Made by a program: the position numbers and the translations under genes. From contig JAFYMQ010000090.1 in NCBI GenBank assembly GCA_017556565.1, positions 1-10,627 of the forward strand: a stretch of 10,627 bases of DNA, in the 5' to 3' direction. Position 1 is the first letter of the stretch, and every line of letters begins with the position of its first letter. Shown here piece after piece: positions 1-5,896 of the stretch. The notes under the pieces were generated by a model. That model was not told the DNA's origin. It saw nothing but the letters and a program-made list of their open reading frames with translations, and searched no databases. The DNA comes from Clostridia bacterium. Its GTDB lineage: Bacteria; Bacillota; Clostridia; Oscillospirales; Butyricicoccaceae.

Positions 1-150
1 ACATGACAGCTTTTTAGTCGTCCAAAGTCGTACCAAACTGATTCAAAAGATGTTAAAACTGATTATCAACTCGTACCGATTTGATTGAAAAGTCGTACCA
101 AAGAAGTTGCTATTTTCTTTGATATTACGTAGCTTTTCAACGAAAGCGGG
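1..150. mobile_element. Putative end of a transposable element (no transposase in window)
   Basis: This AT-rich stretch differs in composition from the rest of the window and has no convincing gene. It contains four spaced copies of a short motif near GTCGTACCAAA, and directly beyond it lies a rubrerythrin gene that begins in the middle of its C-terminal part. Repeated short motifs near an end are known from IS21-family and Tn7-like elements, where the transposase binds them. That this is such an element is inferred: the transposase would lie left of the window and no exact terminal dinucleotide or target duplication can be fixed. The right border is probably somewhere between about 145 and 163, where rubrerythrin similarity starts. 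The family assignment is tentative. Confidence 0.4.
17..102 (+). repeat. Four spaced copies of a GTCGTACCAAA-like motif
   Basis: Copies start at 17 (GTCGTCCAAA, one base shorter), 27 (GTCGTACCAAA), 70 (CTCGTACCGAT) and 92 (GTCGTACCAAA). The copies at 27-49 and 70-92 extend to 23 bp and match at 18 of 23 positions, both ending GATT-C/G-AAAAG. All are in the same orientation. The arrangement suggests protein-binding sites at a transposon end; they are too short and irregular for a CRISPR array. Confidence 0.6.
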
Positions 151-156
151 CTTTGC

Positions 157-246
157 CATATCCATGACACCGTTCACGAGATGGCTCGCGACGAGGCTCG
201 TCACGGCAAGGCTCTGGAAGGCCTGCTCAAGAGATATTTCGGCTAA
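157..246 (+). pseudogene. Rubrerythrin C-terminal remnant
   Basis: In one frame the sequence reads [20 protein letters not shown] followed by LLKRYFG and a stop at 244-246. This is the typical C-terminus of clostridial rubrerythrins, including the ExxRHG iron-ligand helix of the diiron four-helix bundle. Intact rubrerythrins are roughly 180-195 residues with a rubredoxin-like domain; here only about 28 residues remain. Upstream in the same frame the similarity ends near 157 and a TAG stop lies at 130-132, so no functional protein can be made. The native terminator still follows. The likely cause is insertion of, or recombination with, the repeat-bearing element to the left. Intact rubrerythrin acts in peroxide and oxygen defence in anaerobes. 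Confidence 0.75.
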
Positions 247-263
247 GATCAAAACAAATACAC

Positions 264-297
264 AGAGGAAGCAGATTCGGTTCTGCTTCCTCTTTTT
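264..297 (+). terminator. Rho-independent terminator of the rubrerythrin remnant
   Basis: A perfect 12-bp stem (AGAGGAAGCAGA at 264-275 with TCTGCTTCCTCT at 282-293) encloses a 6-nt loop containing TTCGG and runs into a T-tract at 293-297. It lies 18 bp after the rubrerythrin stop codon. Confidence 0.9.
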
Positions 298-318
298 CGT
301 CGTTTTTCTACATTTTTC

Positions 319-347
319 TTGCTTTTTTGACAAGTTTCCAATATAAT
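319..347 (+). promoter_or_regulatory. Predicted promoter of the acetate transporter gene
   Basis: A consensus -10 box TATAAT lies at 342-347 with a weak -35 TTGCTT at 319-324, spacing 17 bp. A perfect TTGACA at 327-332 is also present but only 9 bp from this -10, so it is not used with it. Transcription would start about 25 nt before the start codon. Confidence 0.5.
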
Positions 348-378
348 AGTGTGGCTATTAATTTTTTGGAGGATTATT

Positions 379-945
379 ATGTCTGCTAACACAACAAAGC
401 ACGCCAATCCCGGCCCTCTCGGTCTGCTGGGTTTTGGTATGACCACCGTACTTCTTAACCTGCACAACGCCGGCCTGCTGCCTCTGTCCATCGTTATCGT
501 TGCTATGGGTATCGCTCTGGGCGGTCTTGCTCAGATCATCGCCGGTGTTCGCGAGCTCAAGCAGGGCGCAACTTTTGGCGGTACTGCATTCACCGCTTAC
601 GGCCTCTTCTGGTGGAGCCTTGTTATCATTTGGGTCAACCCCTTCAAGGCTGCCGGCATCGAAGCTGCAAGCAAGGTCGCAATGGGCTACTACCTGCTGC
701 TGTGGGGCATCTTCACCGCATTTATGTTCGTTGGCACACTCAAGCACAACCGTGCAACCCAGGTTGTTTTCGGCAGCCTGACCATACTGTTCATCCTGCT
801 TGCTCTGGGTGATTTCACCGGCAACCACACCATCACCATGATCGCAGGTTATGAGGGTATCTTCTGCGGTCTGTCCGCTGTCTACAGCGCTATGGGTCAG
901 ATCGTAAACGGCGAGTTTGGCAAGGATATATTCCCCCTGGGCTAA
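379..945 (+). CDS. satP: Acetate/succinate transporter, SatP/YaaH (GPR1/FUN34) family
   Basis: A 188-residue, very hydrophobic protein with about six membrane helices, the usual size for this family. The signature [11 protein letters not shown] (residues 10-20), a variant of the family NPAPLGL motif, opens the first helix, and an aromatic YGLFWWSL stretch (74-81) matches the family's conserved central segment. Members are inner-membrane, proton-coupled or channel-like transporters of acetate and succinate; in fermentative anaerobes they may handle acetate uptake or export. The ATG at 379 is chosen over an in-frame GTG at 349 because TTGGAGG lies at 366-372 with proper spacing and the family motif then sits near the N-terminus. 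The gene is monocistronic, with its own promoter and terminator. Confidence 0.9.
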   Translation: MSANTTKHANPGPLGLLGFGMTTVLLNLHNAGLLPLSIVIVAMGIALGGLAQIIAGVRELKQGATFGGTAFTAYGLFWWSLVIIWVNPFKAAGIEAASKVAMGYYLLLWGIFTAFMFVGTLKHNRATQVVFGSLTILFILLALGDFTGNHTITMIAGYEGIFCGLSAVYSAMGQIVNGEFGKDIFPLG

Positions 946-954
946 TATTAGTAC

Positions 955-988
955 AACAAAAAGAGCGGGTTGACCGCTCTTTTTTGTT
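955..988 (+). terminator. Terminator after the acetate transporter gene
   Basis: The stem AAGAGCGG (961-968) pairs with CCGCTCTT (974-981) around a 5-nt loop, followed by T-rich sequence to 985. A-rich sequence on the left arm pairs with the T-tract, so it may also work in reverse. Confidence 0.88.
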
Positions 989-994
989 ACCCTA

Positions 995-1023
995 TTGCTA
1001 AAAATCAACCGATATGCTATCAT
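995..1023 (+). promoter_or_regulatory. Predicted promoter of the 188-residue beta-rich protein gene
   Basis: TTGCTA at 995-1000 and TATCAT at 1018-1023 are separated by exactly 17 bp. The -10 matches consensus at 5 of 6 positions, the -35 at 4 of 6. It lies directly after the preceding terminator and about 25 bp before the start codon. Confidence 0.55.
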
Positions 1024-1048
1024 ATCCCAAAACACTGTGGAGGATAAT

Positions 1049-1615
1049 ATGAAAACAGATTTTGGCCACAAGCTATGGACAGCCGACGAATATCTGACCG
1101 CATATTCCTATAGATTTGATCCTGCCCTGCCTTTTGTGCAGAAAGACGACTGCATAGAAGCACCCAAGTGCGACGCATACCGCGACGGATATGCAAGCAT
1201 CTCCCTGCTGGAAAAAGCTAAACATAAGCCCGGTATCACCATACGCGCCGAATGCGATTTTGAAGGTGTTGCCGCGCCGCTTATAGTCATAGCCGAAGAG
1301 GTCAGACCCGACACAGGCGGTGTTATCAGATATGACAACTATTTTGAGGTGGTCATATACAAAAACGGCGTCAACATATGGCGGCTGTGGCCCGAAAACG
1401 GCAAGATAGTACACAAAAATCTCCTCAGGCTTGTCACTCCGCTGGAAACCGGCAAAAAACACCTGCTCACCGTTACGGTGGGAGAGAAAACCATCTCTGC
1501 CGAGACAAACGGCATCAAGGCTACCATCCCCGCACCCGATATGTTCTCCGAGTTCTATGCAGGCGTTACAGTCTGCGAGGGTTTGTGCCGCTTCTACAAT
1601 ATGGAGATAGAATAA
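1049..1615 (+). CDS. Hypothetical beta-rich protein, possibly concanavalin A-like sandwich
   Basis: A 188-residue soluble protein with no signal peptide or membrane segment. The pattern is of alternating hydrophobic strands with aromatic positions, for example YDNYFEVVIYKNGVNIWRLW (109-128), followed by a HLLTVTV strand and a C-terminal FYAGVTVCEG...FYNMEIE stretch. That layout is reminiscent of LamG/DUF1080-type concanavalin A-like sandwiches that bind or act on carbohydrates, but no diagnostic catalytic motif is visible, so no function is assigned. The start at 1049 is preferred over an upstream ATG at 995, since TGGAGG at 1038-1043 is well placed and the upstream ATG overlaps the predicted promoter. 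Its own promoter and terminator make it a monocistronic unit. Confidence 0.8.
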   Translation: MKTDFGHKLWTADEYLTAYSYRFDPALPFVQKDDCIEAPKCDAYRDGYASISLLEKAKHKPGITIRAECDFEGVAAPLIVIAEEVRPDTGGVIRYDNYFEVVIYKNGVNIWRLWPENGKIVHKNLLRLVTPLETGKKHLLTVTVGEKTISAETNGIKATIPAPDMFSEFYAGVTVCEGLCRFYNMEIE

Positions 1616-1621
1616 TAACGT

Positions 1622-1651
1622 CCCCGCTTGCTTAGATACAAGCGGGGTTTA
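1622..1651 (+). terminator. Terminator after the beta-rich protein gene
   Basis: A 9-bp GC-rich stem, CCCCGCTTG (1622-1630) with CAAGCGGGG (1639-1647), has an 8-nt loop and is followed by TTTATTA. It sits 6 bp after the stop codon. Confidence 0.85.
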
Positions 1652-1770
1652 TTATGGATAATTCAGGCTGCTGCATAGGCCAAACGAGATTTTAGGGTAT
1701 TTCAACAAATCTTTTTTGCATAGTTTTTTATATTTCTATGATTTTTACTCTTTATTATATTCACATTCGG

Positions 1771-1779
1771 TGTTATAAT
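1771..1779 (+). promoter_or_regulatory. Extended -10 promoter element before the FUSC-like gene
   Basis: TGTTATAAT is a perfect extended -10 element (TGn plus TATAAT at 1774-1779), which can act without a good -35; only a poor TTTATT (1751-1756) lies upstream. The rest of the 200-bp gap from 1616 to 1815 holds the terminator of the previous gene and otherwise AT-rich sequence in which I see nothing further. Confidence 0.5.
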
Positions 1780-1815
1780 TGCAAGGTAATATATTATACT
1801 TAAGAAGGTATAGGT

Positions 1816-2388
1816 ATGAAACAGAATCACAAGTTCCGCTTTAATGCTACTATTGGTGTACGAAGCTTCAAAACAGCATTCACCTGTCTTATTTGCGCAC
1901 TGTTGTATCTGATCATTGACCGCAATCCTACGTTTGCCTGCATCGGTGTTATATTCGGCATGGGCAGCGCATTCGGTGACTCCAAGCTCAACGGCGGCAA
2001 CCGACTGATCGGTACTATTATCGGCGGTTTTTTGGGTATAATACTGTTCAGGCTCTATCTGTTCATACACCCCGACGGACACAGTTCGGCTATTATGCTC
2101 CCCTTCCTGTTTGTCGGTGTTCTGCTGCTCATACTGTTCAGCCAGATCTTCTACTGGCCCGGTGCGGTTCAGCCCGGCGGAGTTGTGCTGTGCATAATCC
2201 TGTACAACACTCCCGTTGATCAGTATGTCTCCTACTCGCTCAACCGTATGCTCGACACCGGTATCGGTGTTGCAATGGCTCTGGTCGTTGCCGCACTGCT
2301 GCCCAAACCCCGCGTACTGCGTTTTATGGAGAAAATCAATCTGTATCACCCCAAGCCCGAAGAGCTTGAGGAAAATACAAAAGAATGA
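1816..2388 (+). CDS. Short FUSC / aromatic-acid-exporter-family membrane protein
   Basis: A 190-residue integral membrane protein with about five to six hydrophobic helices. It shows the hallmark segments of the FUSC/ArAE (DUF939-like) membrane domain: an N-terminal amphipathic VRSFKTAFTC segment, a GNRLIGTIIGGFLG loop-helix (61-74) and NRMLDTGIGVAMALVVAALL (143-162), which corresponds to the conserved R-x-x-D-T-x-x-G helix. Family members are thought to export aromatic carboxylates or related acids. Larger relatives carry a cytoplasmic C-terminal domain; here only a short charged tail of about 28 residues follows. AGAAGG at about 1803-1808 supports the ATG at 1816. Substrate unknown; the gene stands alone. 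Confidence 0.75.
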   Translation: MKQNHKFRFNATIGVRSFKTAFTCLICALLYLIIDRNPTFACIGVIFGMGSAFGDSKLNGGNRLIGTIIGGFLGIILFRLYLFIHPDGHSSAIMLPFLFVGVLLLILFSQIFYWPGAVQPGGVVLCIILYNTPVDQYVSYSLNRMLDTGIGVAMALVVAALLPKPRVLRFMEKINLYHPKPEELEENTKE

Positions 2389-2402
2389 TTGCTGCCGAAC
2401 TA

Positions 2403-2431
2403 TTGATTTTTACCGCTATTTCGTATAAAAT
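2403..2431 (+). promoter_or_regulatory. Predicted promoter of the pyrophosphatase gene
   Basis: TTGATT at 2403-2408 is followed after 17 bp by TAAAAT at 2426-2431; an overlapping TATAAA at 2424-2429 with a 15-bp spacer is the alternative. It lies in the 75-bp gap before the pyrophosphatase start, and no terminator is visible after the preceding gene. Confidence 0.45.
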
Positions 2432-2463
2432 ACTAATTATACAAGAGAAAGGATGTGCACGCC

Positions 2464-2997
2464 ATGAGCAATATTTGGCACGATATAAATCATAAGCGCA
2501 TCACCCCTACAGATTTTATAGCTGTTGTTGAGATCTCCAAGGGCAGCAAGAAAAAGTACGAGCTGGACAAAGAGACCGGTATGCTGATGCTGGACAGAGT
2601 TCTGTATACATCCACCCATTATCCTGCAAACTACGGCTTTATCCCCCGCTCTTACGGCGACGATAACGACCCGCTGGACGTTCTTGTTCTGTGCTCCGAG
2701 GCTATCGAGCCCCTCACTCTGGTAAGATGCTATCCTATCGGTTACATCTCCATGCTTGACGGCGGCAGAAACGACGAGAAAATCATCGCTATCCCCTTTG
2801 CTGATCCTACATACAACATCTACAAGGATATCAGCGAGCTGCCCGAGCATATCTTCACCGAGATGGCTCACTTCTTTACTGTGTACAAAGCTCTGGAAGG
2901 CAAAGAAGCTATGGCAGGTGACGTAAAGGGCAGAGACGCCGCAATCCAGGTCATCAAAGAATCCCTGGACAGATACATCGACACCTTCTGCAGATAA
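2464..2997 (+). CDS. ppa: Inorganic pyrophosphatase, family I
   Basis: A 177-residue cytosolic enzyme hydrolysing pyrophosphate to two phosphates, which pulls biosynthetic reactions forward. The length fits family I bacterial enzymes. The signature with metal-binding aspartates is DDNDPLDVLV (66-75), preceded by the conserved substrate-site region YPANYGFIPRSY (53-64). DGGRNDEKIIAIP (99-111) matches the DxGExDxKIIAVP segment, with the usual glutamate replaced by asparagine at 103 while D104 and K106 are kept. The ATG at 2464 is preferred over an in-frame GTG at 2455 because AGAAAGGA at 2446-2453 is 10 nt from the ATG but only 1 nt from the GTG. It is a housekeeping gene transcribed alone. Confidence 0.95.
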   Translation: MSNIWHDINHKRITPTDFIAVVEISKGSKKKYELDKETGMLMLDRVLYTSTHYPANYGFIPRSYGDDNDPLDVLVLCSEAIEPLTLVRCYPIGYISMLDGGRNDEKIIAIPFADPTYNIYKDISELPEHIFTEMAHFFTVYKALEGKEAMAGDVKGRDAAIQVIKESLDRYIDTFCR

Positions 2998-3013
2998 CCA
3001 ATACAGATACGAA

Positions 3014-3046
3014 AAAGCCCAAGAACCTGTAAGGTTCTTGGGCTTT
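3014..3046. terminator. Long bidirectional terminator between convergent genes
   Basis: A perfect 14-bp stem, AAAGCCCAAGAACC (3014-3027) with GGTTCTTGGGCTTT (3033-3046), has a 5-nt loop. A-rich sequence precedes it and T-rich sequence follows, so it can end both the pyrophosphatase transcript and the converging minus-strand operon, whose last gene stops at 3054. Confidence 0.92.
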
Positions 3047-3053
3047 ACTATTT

Positions 3054-3503
3054 TTATTTTACGGGGTTTTGTGCGATATACTCATCCAGTATACGGGATG
3101 CAAGCATTACCATTCTGGCGCAAGGTCTGATATTGTAGTACTTTTCCTCTTCGGGACGGAGTACTATGCCCTCTGCGGGGACTTTGAGTATCTCGCGGCA
3201 GATAACGCTCTGTGCCTCTGCCTTGAAATTGTCTGCCATGGACTGGATGATGCCGTATACTCTCTTCTTTTCTGCATCATCTTTGGGATCGGTGTAGCCG
3301 TAAAGCTTGCCGACAACCATGGTCAGTCCGCCGAATGCGCCGCACACCTCGCGCAGACCGCCGATGCCTCCGCCAAAAGTGGAAGATACTTTGGCAGCGT
3401 CAAGCTCGGTCTCTCCGGTCAGATCGGCAAATGCCATATAGACTGCCTGTGCGCAATTGTAACCCTGAATAAAATACTCTGCTGCTTTGATAGAATGTTC
3501 CAT
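3054..3503 (-). CDS. C_GCAxxG_C_C family redox-type protein
   Basis: A 149-residue soluble protein recognised as a member of the C_GCAxxG_C_C family, small proteins of anaerobes with invariant cysteines that are presumed to bind metal or take part in redox chemistry; their biochemical role is unknown. The cysteines occur in the expected order: C17 (YNCAQAV), C54 in VCGAFGG (a variant of CGAxxG, preceded by a glycine-rich GGGIGGL loop), C102 (SVICREIL) and C128 (IRPCARMV). The start is supported by AAGGAGAT just upstream. It is the last gene of the minus-strand uronate operon, 18 bp after the second Gfo/Idh/MocA gene, so it is probably co-transcribed and may support the oxidoreductases, though this is inferred from position only. 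Confidence 0.85.
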   Translation of the reverse strand: MEHSIKAAEYFIQGYNCAQAVYMAFADLTGETELDAAKVSSTFGGGIGGLREVCGAFGGLTMVVGKLYGYTDPKDDAEKKRVYGIIQSMADNFKAEAQSVICREILKVPAEGIVLRPEEEKYYNIRPCARMVMLASRILDEYIAQNPVK

Positions 3504-3521
3504 AAAATTATCTCCTTGTTA

Positions 3522-4691
3522 TTACCAGCGAACGCTCCAGCGCTCGTTATAGTTTTTTGACATTTTTTCGCACTTGCCGTCGTGCTGGCAGGAATGCTCG
3601 GCACGCTTGTCAAACTCTCTTGCAAACGAATCGTGATCCAAAGGTAGCTCAACCCAGCTGTCGGTCCATGCCGACAAATATGCCGCATTGGAGATGGTCA
3701 GCTCGTTTGCTCCCTCTTCTCCTCTTGCCACAAGGTCGCTGCCGTGCAGAATAGCATCGGCAAATGCCTGCAACACACCTTTGTGGGCGGTTTCGGGCTC
3801 GTCGGGTACGATATCCTCAAATGTAAGCTCAGGCTTATAGAAGCCTTTTTCTGCAGTAAAGCAGAACTCACGCTCAGGCTCGTCAAGACGCCACCATTTG
3901 AGGTGTCCGTCCTCTATTACAAGCTTGCCCAGATCGCCTGCTATCTCAAGACGGTTTGTGCCCGGGTACTCGCCCGTTGATGTTATGAATGTAGCGGTTG
4001 CGCCGTTTTCGTACTCGGCATAGATGGTGGCATCATCCTCAACCTCGATATTGTGCCATTTTGCATCATAGCAGAATGCTCTGACACGCTTGGGCATACC
4101 GAATATCCACTGCCACAGATCGAGATTGTGAGGCGCCTGATTGAGCAGCACTCCGCCGCCCTCTCCGCTCCATGTGGCGCGCCAGCCGCCCGAGTTGTAA
4201 TAGCTCTGTGTGCGGTACCAGTTGGTGATTATCCACACAAGACGCTTGGGCGCACCCAAAGCACCGCTCCGCACTATCTCGCGGGCTTTTTTGAACACAG
4301 GATTGGTGCGCTGATTGAACATTATAGCAAACACCTTGCCGCTGCGGCGGGCTGTCTCAGCCATTTGCTCGGCATCCTTAGCTTTGACGGCGGCAGGCTT
4401 TTCGGTAAGCACGTGCAGACCCGCATTGAGTCCATCCTCTGCCACAATAGGATGAAACTTGTGAGGCGGAGAAACAATGATCGCGTCACACAGTCCGCTG
4501 GCTATAAGCTCATTATGGGTGGCAAAAACAGGTATATCGGGAAAATCCGCCTGCAGAACAGCGCGCTTGTGGGGGTCGGTATCGCACAAAGCCGCCAGAC
4601 GCATACCCTTGACCTGCCCGCTGTAGATGCAGTTAGTGTGTGCGCCGCCCATATTGCCTATGCCGACTATTCCTACTCTTATCTCGTCCAT
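3522..4691 (-). CDS. Gfo/Idh/MocA-family oxidoreductase (second of tandem pair)
   Basis: A 389-residue NAD(P)-dependent sugar or cyclitol dehydrogenase-type protein. The Rossmann fold opens with GIVGIGNMGGAH (8-19). The catalytic-lysine motif TEKPAA (96-101, K98) and the C-terminal-domain motif GGGVLLNQAPHNLDLW (178-193, H188) follow; asparagine replaces the aspartate common in the latter. Family members oxidise or reduce a sugar hydroxyl, sometimes as the first step of epimerisation or of glycoside cleavage through a keto intermediate; the substrate cannot be read from sequence. ATG 4691 starts after a single base beyond the preceding gene's stop, so translation is probably coupled; its ribosome binding site is weak. 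An upstream in-frame start at 4742 is rejected because it would add a non-family extension inside the preceding gene. A C-terminal tail carries C368, H370 and C374. Confidence 0.9.
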   Translation of the reverse strand: MDEIRVGIVGIGNMGGAHTNCIYSGQVKGMRLAALCDTDPHKRAVLQADFPDIPVFATHNELIASGLCDAIIVSPPHKFHPIVAEDGLNAGLHVLTEKPAAVKAKDAEQMAETARRSGKVFAIMFNQRTNPVFKKAREIVRSGALGAPKRLVWIITNWYRTQSYYNSGGWRATWSGEGGGVLLNQAPHNLDLWQWIFGMPKRVRAFCYDAKWHNIEVEDDATIYAEYENGATATFITSTGEYPGTNRLEIAGDLGKLVIEDGHLKWWRLDEPEREFCFTAEKGFYKPELTFEDIVPDEPETAHKGVLQAFADAILHGSDLVARGEEGANELTISNAAYLSAWTDSWVELPLDHDSFAREFDKRAEHSCQHDGKCEKMSKNYNERWSVRW

Positions 4692-5415
4692 TTTATTTCT
4701 TTTCTGCGCCGGTGTTGTAGCTGCCTGTTGTATCGGCAACAAACTCCTCGGCCTGCTCTTTGCGGCGGGATGTGGCGACCCGCTTCATCAGCTCATCGTA
4801 AAAGAGATCCTCATCCAGAGGCAGCTCAACAGCCTTGCCCAGCCATGCAGACAGATGCATAGCATTGGAGATAGTCAGACCGTTGATACCCTCTTCACCG
4901 CCTGCGATCAGGGGTGTGCCGTGGAGGATGTGGGCGGCAAAGGCATTGACTACGCCTGTATGCTGCAGAGACAGACCGTCGGTCTCGACCTCAGAAAATA
5001 CGGGATCGGGACAACCGTAGACTTTTGCATCGGGGCGCTTGCAGTATACGCGCTCGTTTTCGGGCAGTTCCCATTTGTAGAGCTTGCCGTTCTCGGCAAC
5101 AAGCTTGCCATGCTCAAGAGTGATCTCAAAGCGGTTGGTACCGGGTGCGTCGCCTGTAGATGTGATAAACACACCGGTAGCGCCGTTGGGATACTCAACA
5201 TATGCGGTAACGTCGTCCTCGACCTCGATATCGTGCCACTTTCCAAAATGCAGTTTGGCATCGACTTTGCTGGGCATACCGCAAATCCACTGCCACAGAT
5301 CAAGATTGTGGGGGCACTGATTGAGCAGCACGCCGCCGCCCTCTCCGCTCCACGTGGCGCGCCATGCACCCGAGTCGTAATAGCGCTGGGAGCGGTACCA
5401 GTTGGTGATTATCCA
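4101..5415. repeat. Diverged direct repeat inside the two Gfo/Idh/MocA genes
   Basis: The segments 4101-4235 and 5281-5415 align without gaps at an offset of exactly 1180 bp and are highly similar at DNA level. Runs such as CCGCCGCCCTCTCCGCTCCA and CGGTACCAGTTGGTGATTAT are identical in both. They encode the active-site half WIITNWYR...GGGVLLNQxPHNLDLWQW. The repeat is the best-conserved part of the gene duplication and could allow unequal recombination that fuses the two genes. Confidence 0.75.
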
Positions 5416-5877
5416 GTTGGTACGCTTGATAGCGCCCATCTCACCGCTCTGTACTATCTCACGCATTTTTCTGAAAACATGGTCGGTACGCTGATTGAAC
5501 ATCATGGCAAAGGTCTTGTCGCTCTTTGCTGCAGCTTCGTTCATCTCGCGCACCTGCTTGGTGTATACACCCGCAGGCTTCTCGCAGAGAACGTGCAGAC
5601 CCTTGTCAAGACCCATCATAACATACTTGGGATGGTCATAGTGAGGAACGGCGATCAGTACGGCATCAAGCATACCGCTGTCCATCATTTCTTCGCCGCT
5701 TGTAAAGAACTTTATATCCGCGCTGGGGTATTTTTCTTTGAGCCAGTCTTCCCTCTCGGGCTTGATATCGGCAACAGCAACTATATCGACCTCGGGAAAC
5801 TCTCCGTCACAAAAACGTCTGACAAAGCCGCTGCCCTGATTGCCGATGCCGAGAATACCCATTTTGATCTTATCCAT
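4693..5877 (-). CDS. Gfo/Idh/MocA-family oxidoreductase (first of tandem pair)
   Basis: A 394-residue paralogue of the adjacent downstream oxidoreductase. The nucleotide-binding motif is GILGIGNQGSGF (8-19), the catalytic-lysine motif CEKPAG is at 98-103 (K100), and the C-terminal-domain motif GGGVLLNQCPHNLDLW (180-195) includes H190. Both proteins share NQRT, IITNWYR, WRATWSGEGGG and PGTNR segments, so they arose by duplication and probably act on related substrates, perhaps as partner dehydrogenases working in opposite directions. The start is supported by GGAAAGGAT shortly upstream. It follows the TIM-barrel gene by 19 bp. By analogy with known Gfo/Idh plus TIM-barrel pairs it could oxidise a glucuronide or uronate to a keto intermediate; this is unproven. 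Confidence 0.9.
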   Translation of the reverse strand: MDKIKMGILGIGNQGSGFVRRFCDGEFPEVDIVAVADIKPEREDWLKEKYPSADIKFFTSGEEMMDSGMLDAVLIAVPHYDHPKYVMMGLDKGLHVLCEKPAGVYTKQVREMNEAAAKSDKTFAMMFNQRTDHVFRKMREIVQSGEMGAIKRTNWIITNWYRSQRYYDSGAWRATWSGEGGGVLLNQCPHNLDLWQWICGMPSKVDAKLHFGKWHDIEVEDDVTAYVEYPNGATGVFITSTGDAPGTNRFEITLEHGKLVAENGKLYKWELPENERVYCKRPDAKVYGCPDPVFSEVETDGLSLQHTGVVNAFAAHILHGTPLIAGGEEGINGLTISNAMHLSAWLGKAVELPLDEDLFYDELMKRVATSRRKEQAEEFVADTTGSYNTGAEKK

Positions 5878-5896
5878 AGTTTATGATCCTTTCCGC

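Noticed and set aside
17..102. Possible CRISPR array
   Set aside because: The repeats are about 10-23 bp, unevenly spaced (10, 43 and 22 bp between starts) and imperfect, with no cas genes nearby.
327..332. Perfect TTGACA box before the acetate transporter gene
   Set aside because: The nearest good -10 is only 9 bp away and no -10 lies at 16-18 bp, so it probably is not the active -35.
43..333. A 96-codon minus-strand open frame over the transposon-like end and rubrerythrin remnant
   Set aside because: It crosses a terminator and the antisense of a recognisable rubrerythrin tail. Part of it merely translates the repeat motif (GTTF), so it is not a credible gene.
2455..2463. GTG start giving three extra residues on the pyrophosphatase
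   Set aside because: The Shine-Dalgarno sequence ends 1 nt before it, whereas the ATG at 2464 has normal spacing.
4053..4862. A 269-codon plus-strand open frame opposite the tandem oxidoreductases
   Set aside because: It is antisense to conserved coding sequence and lacks a ribosome binding site or domain.
4627..5886. A 419-codon open frame on the plus strand opposite the first Gfo/Idh/MocA gene
   Set aside because: It is the antisense shadow of a gene with clear family motifs. Its product matches no family I recognise, and its frame is kept open by codon bias in the real gene.
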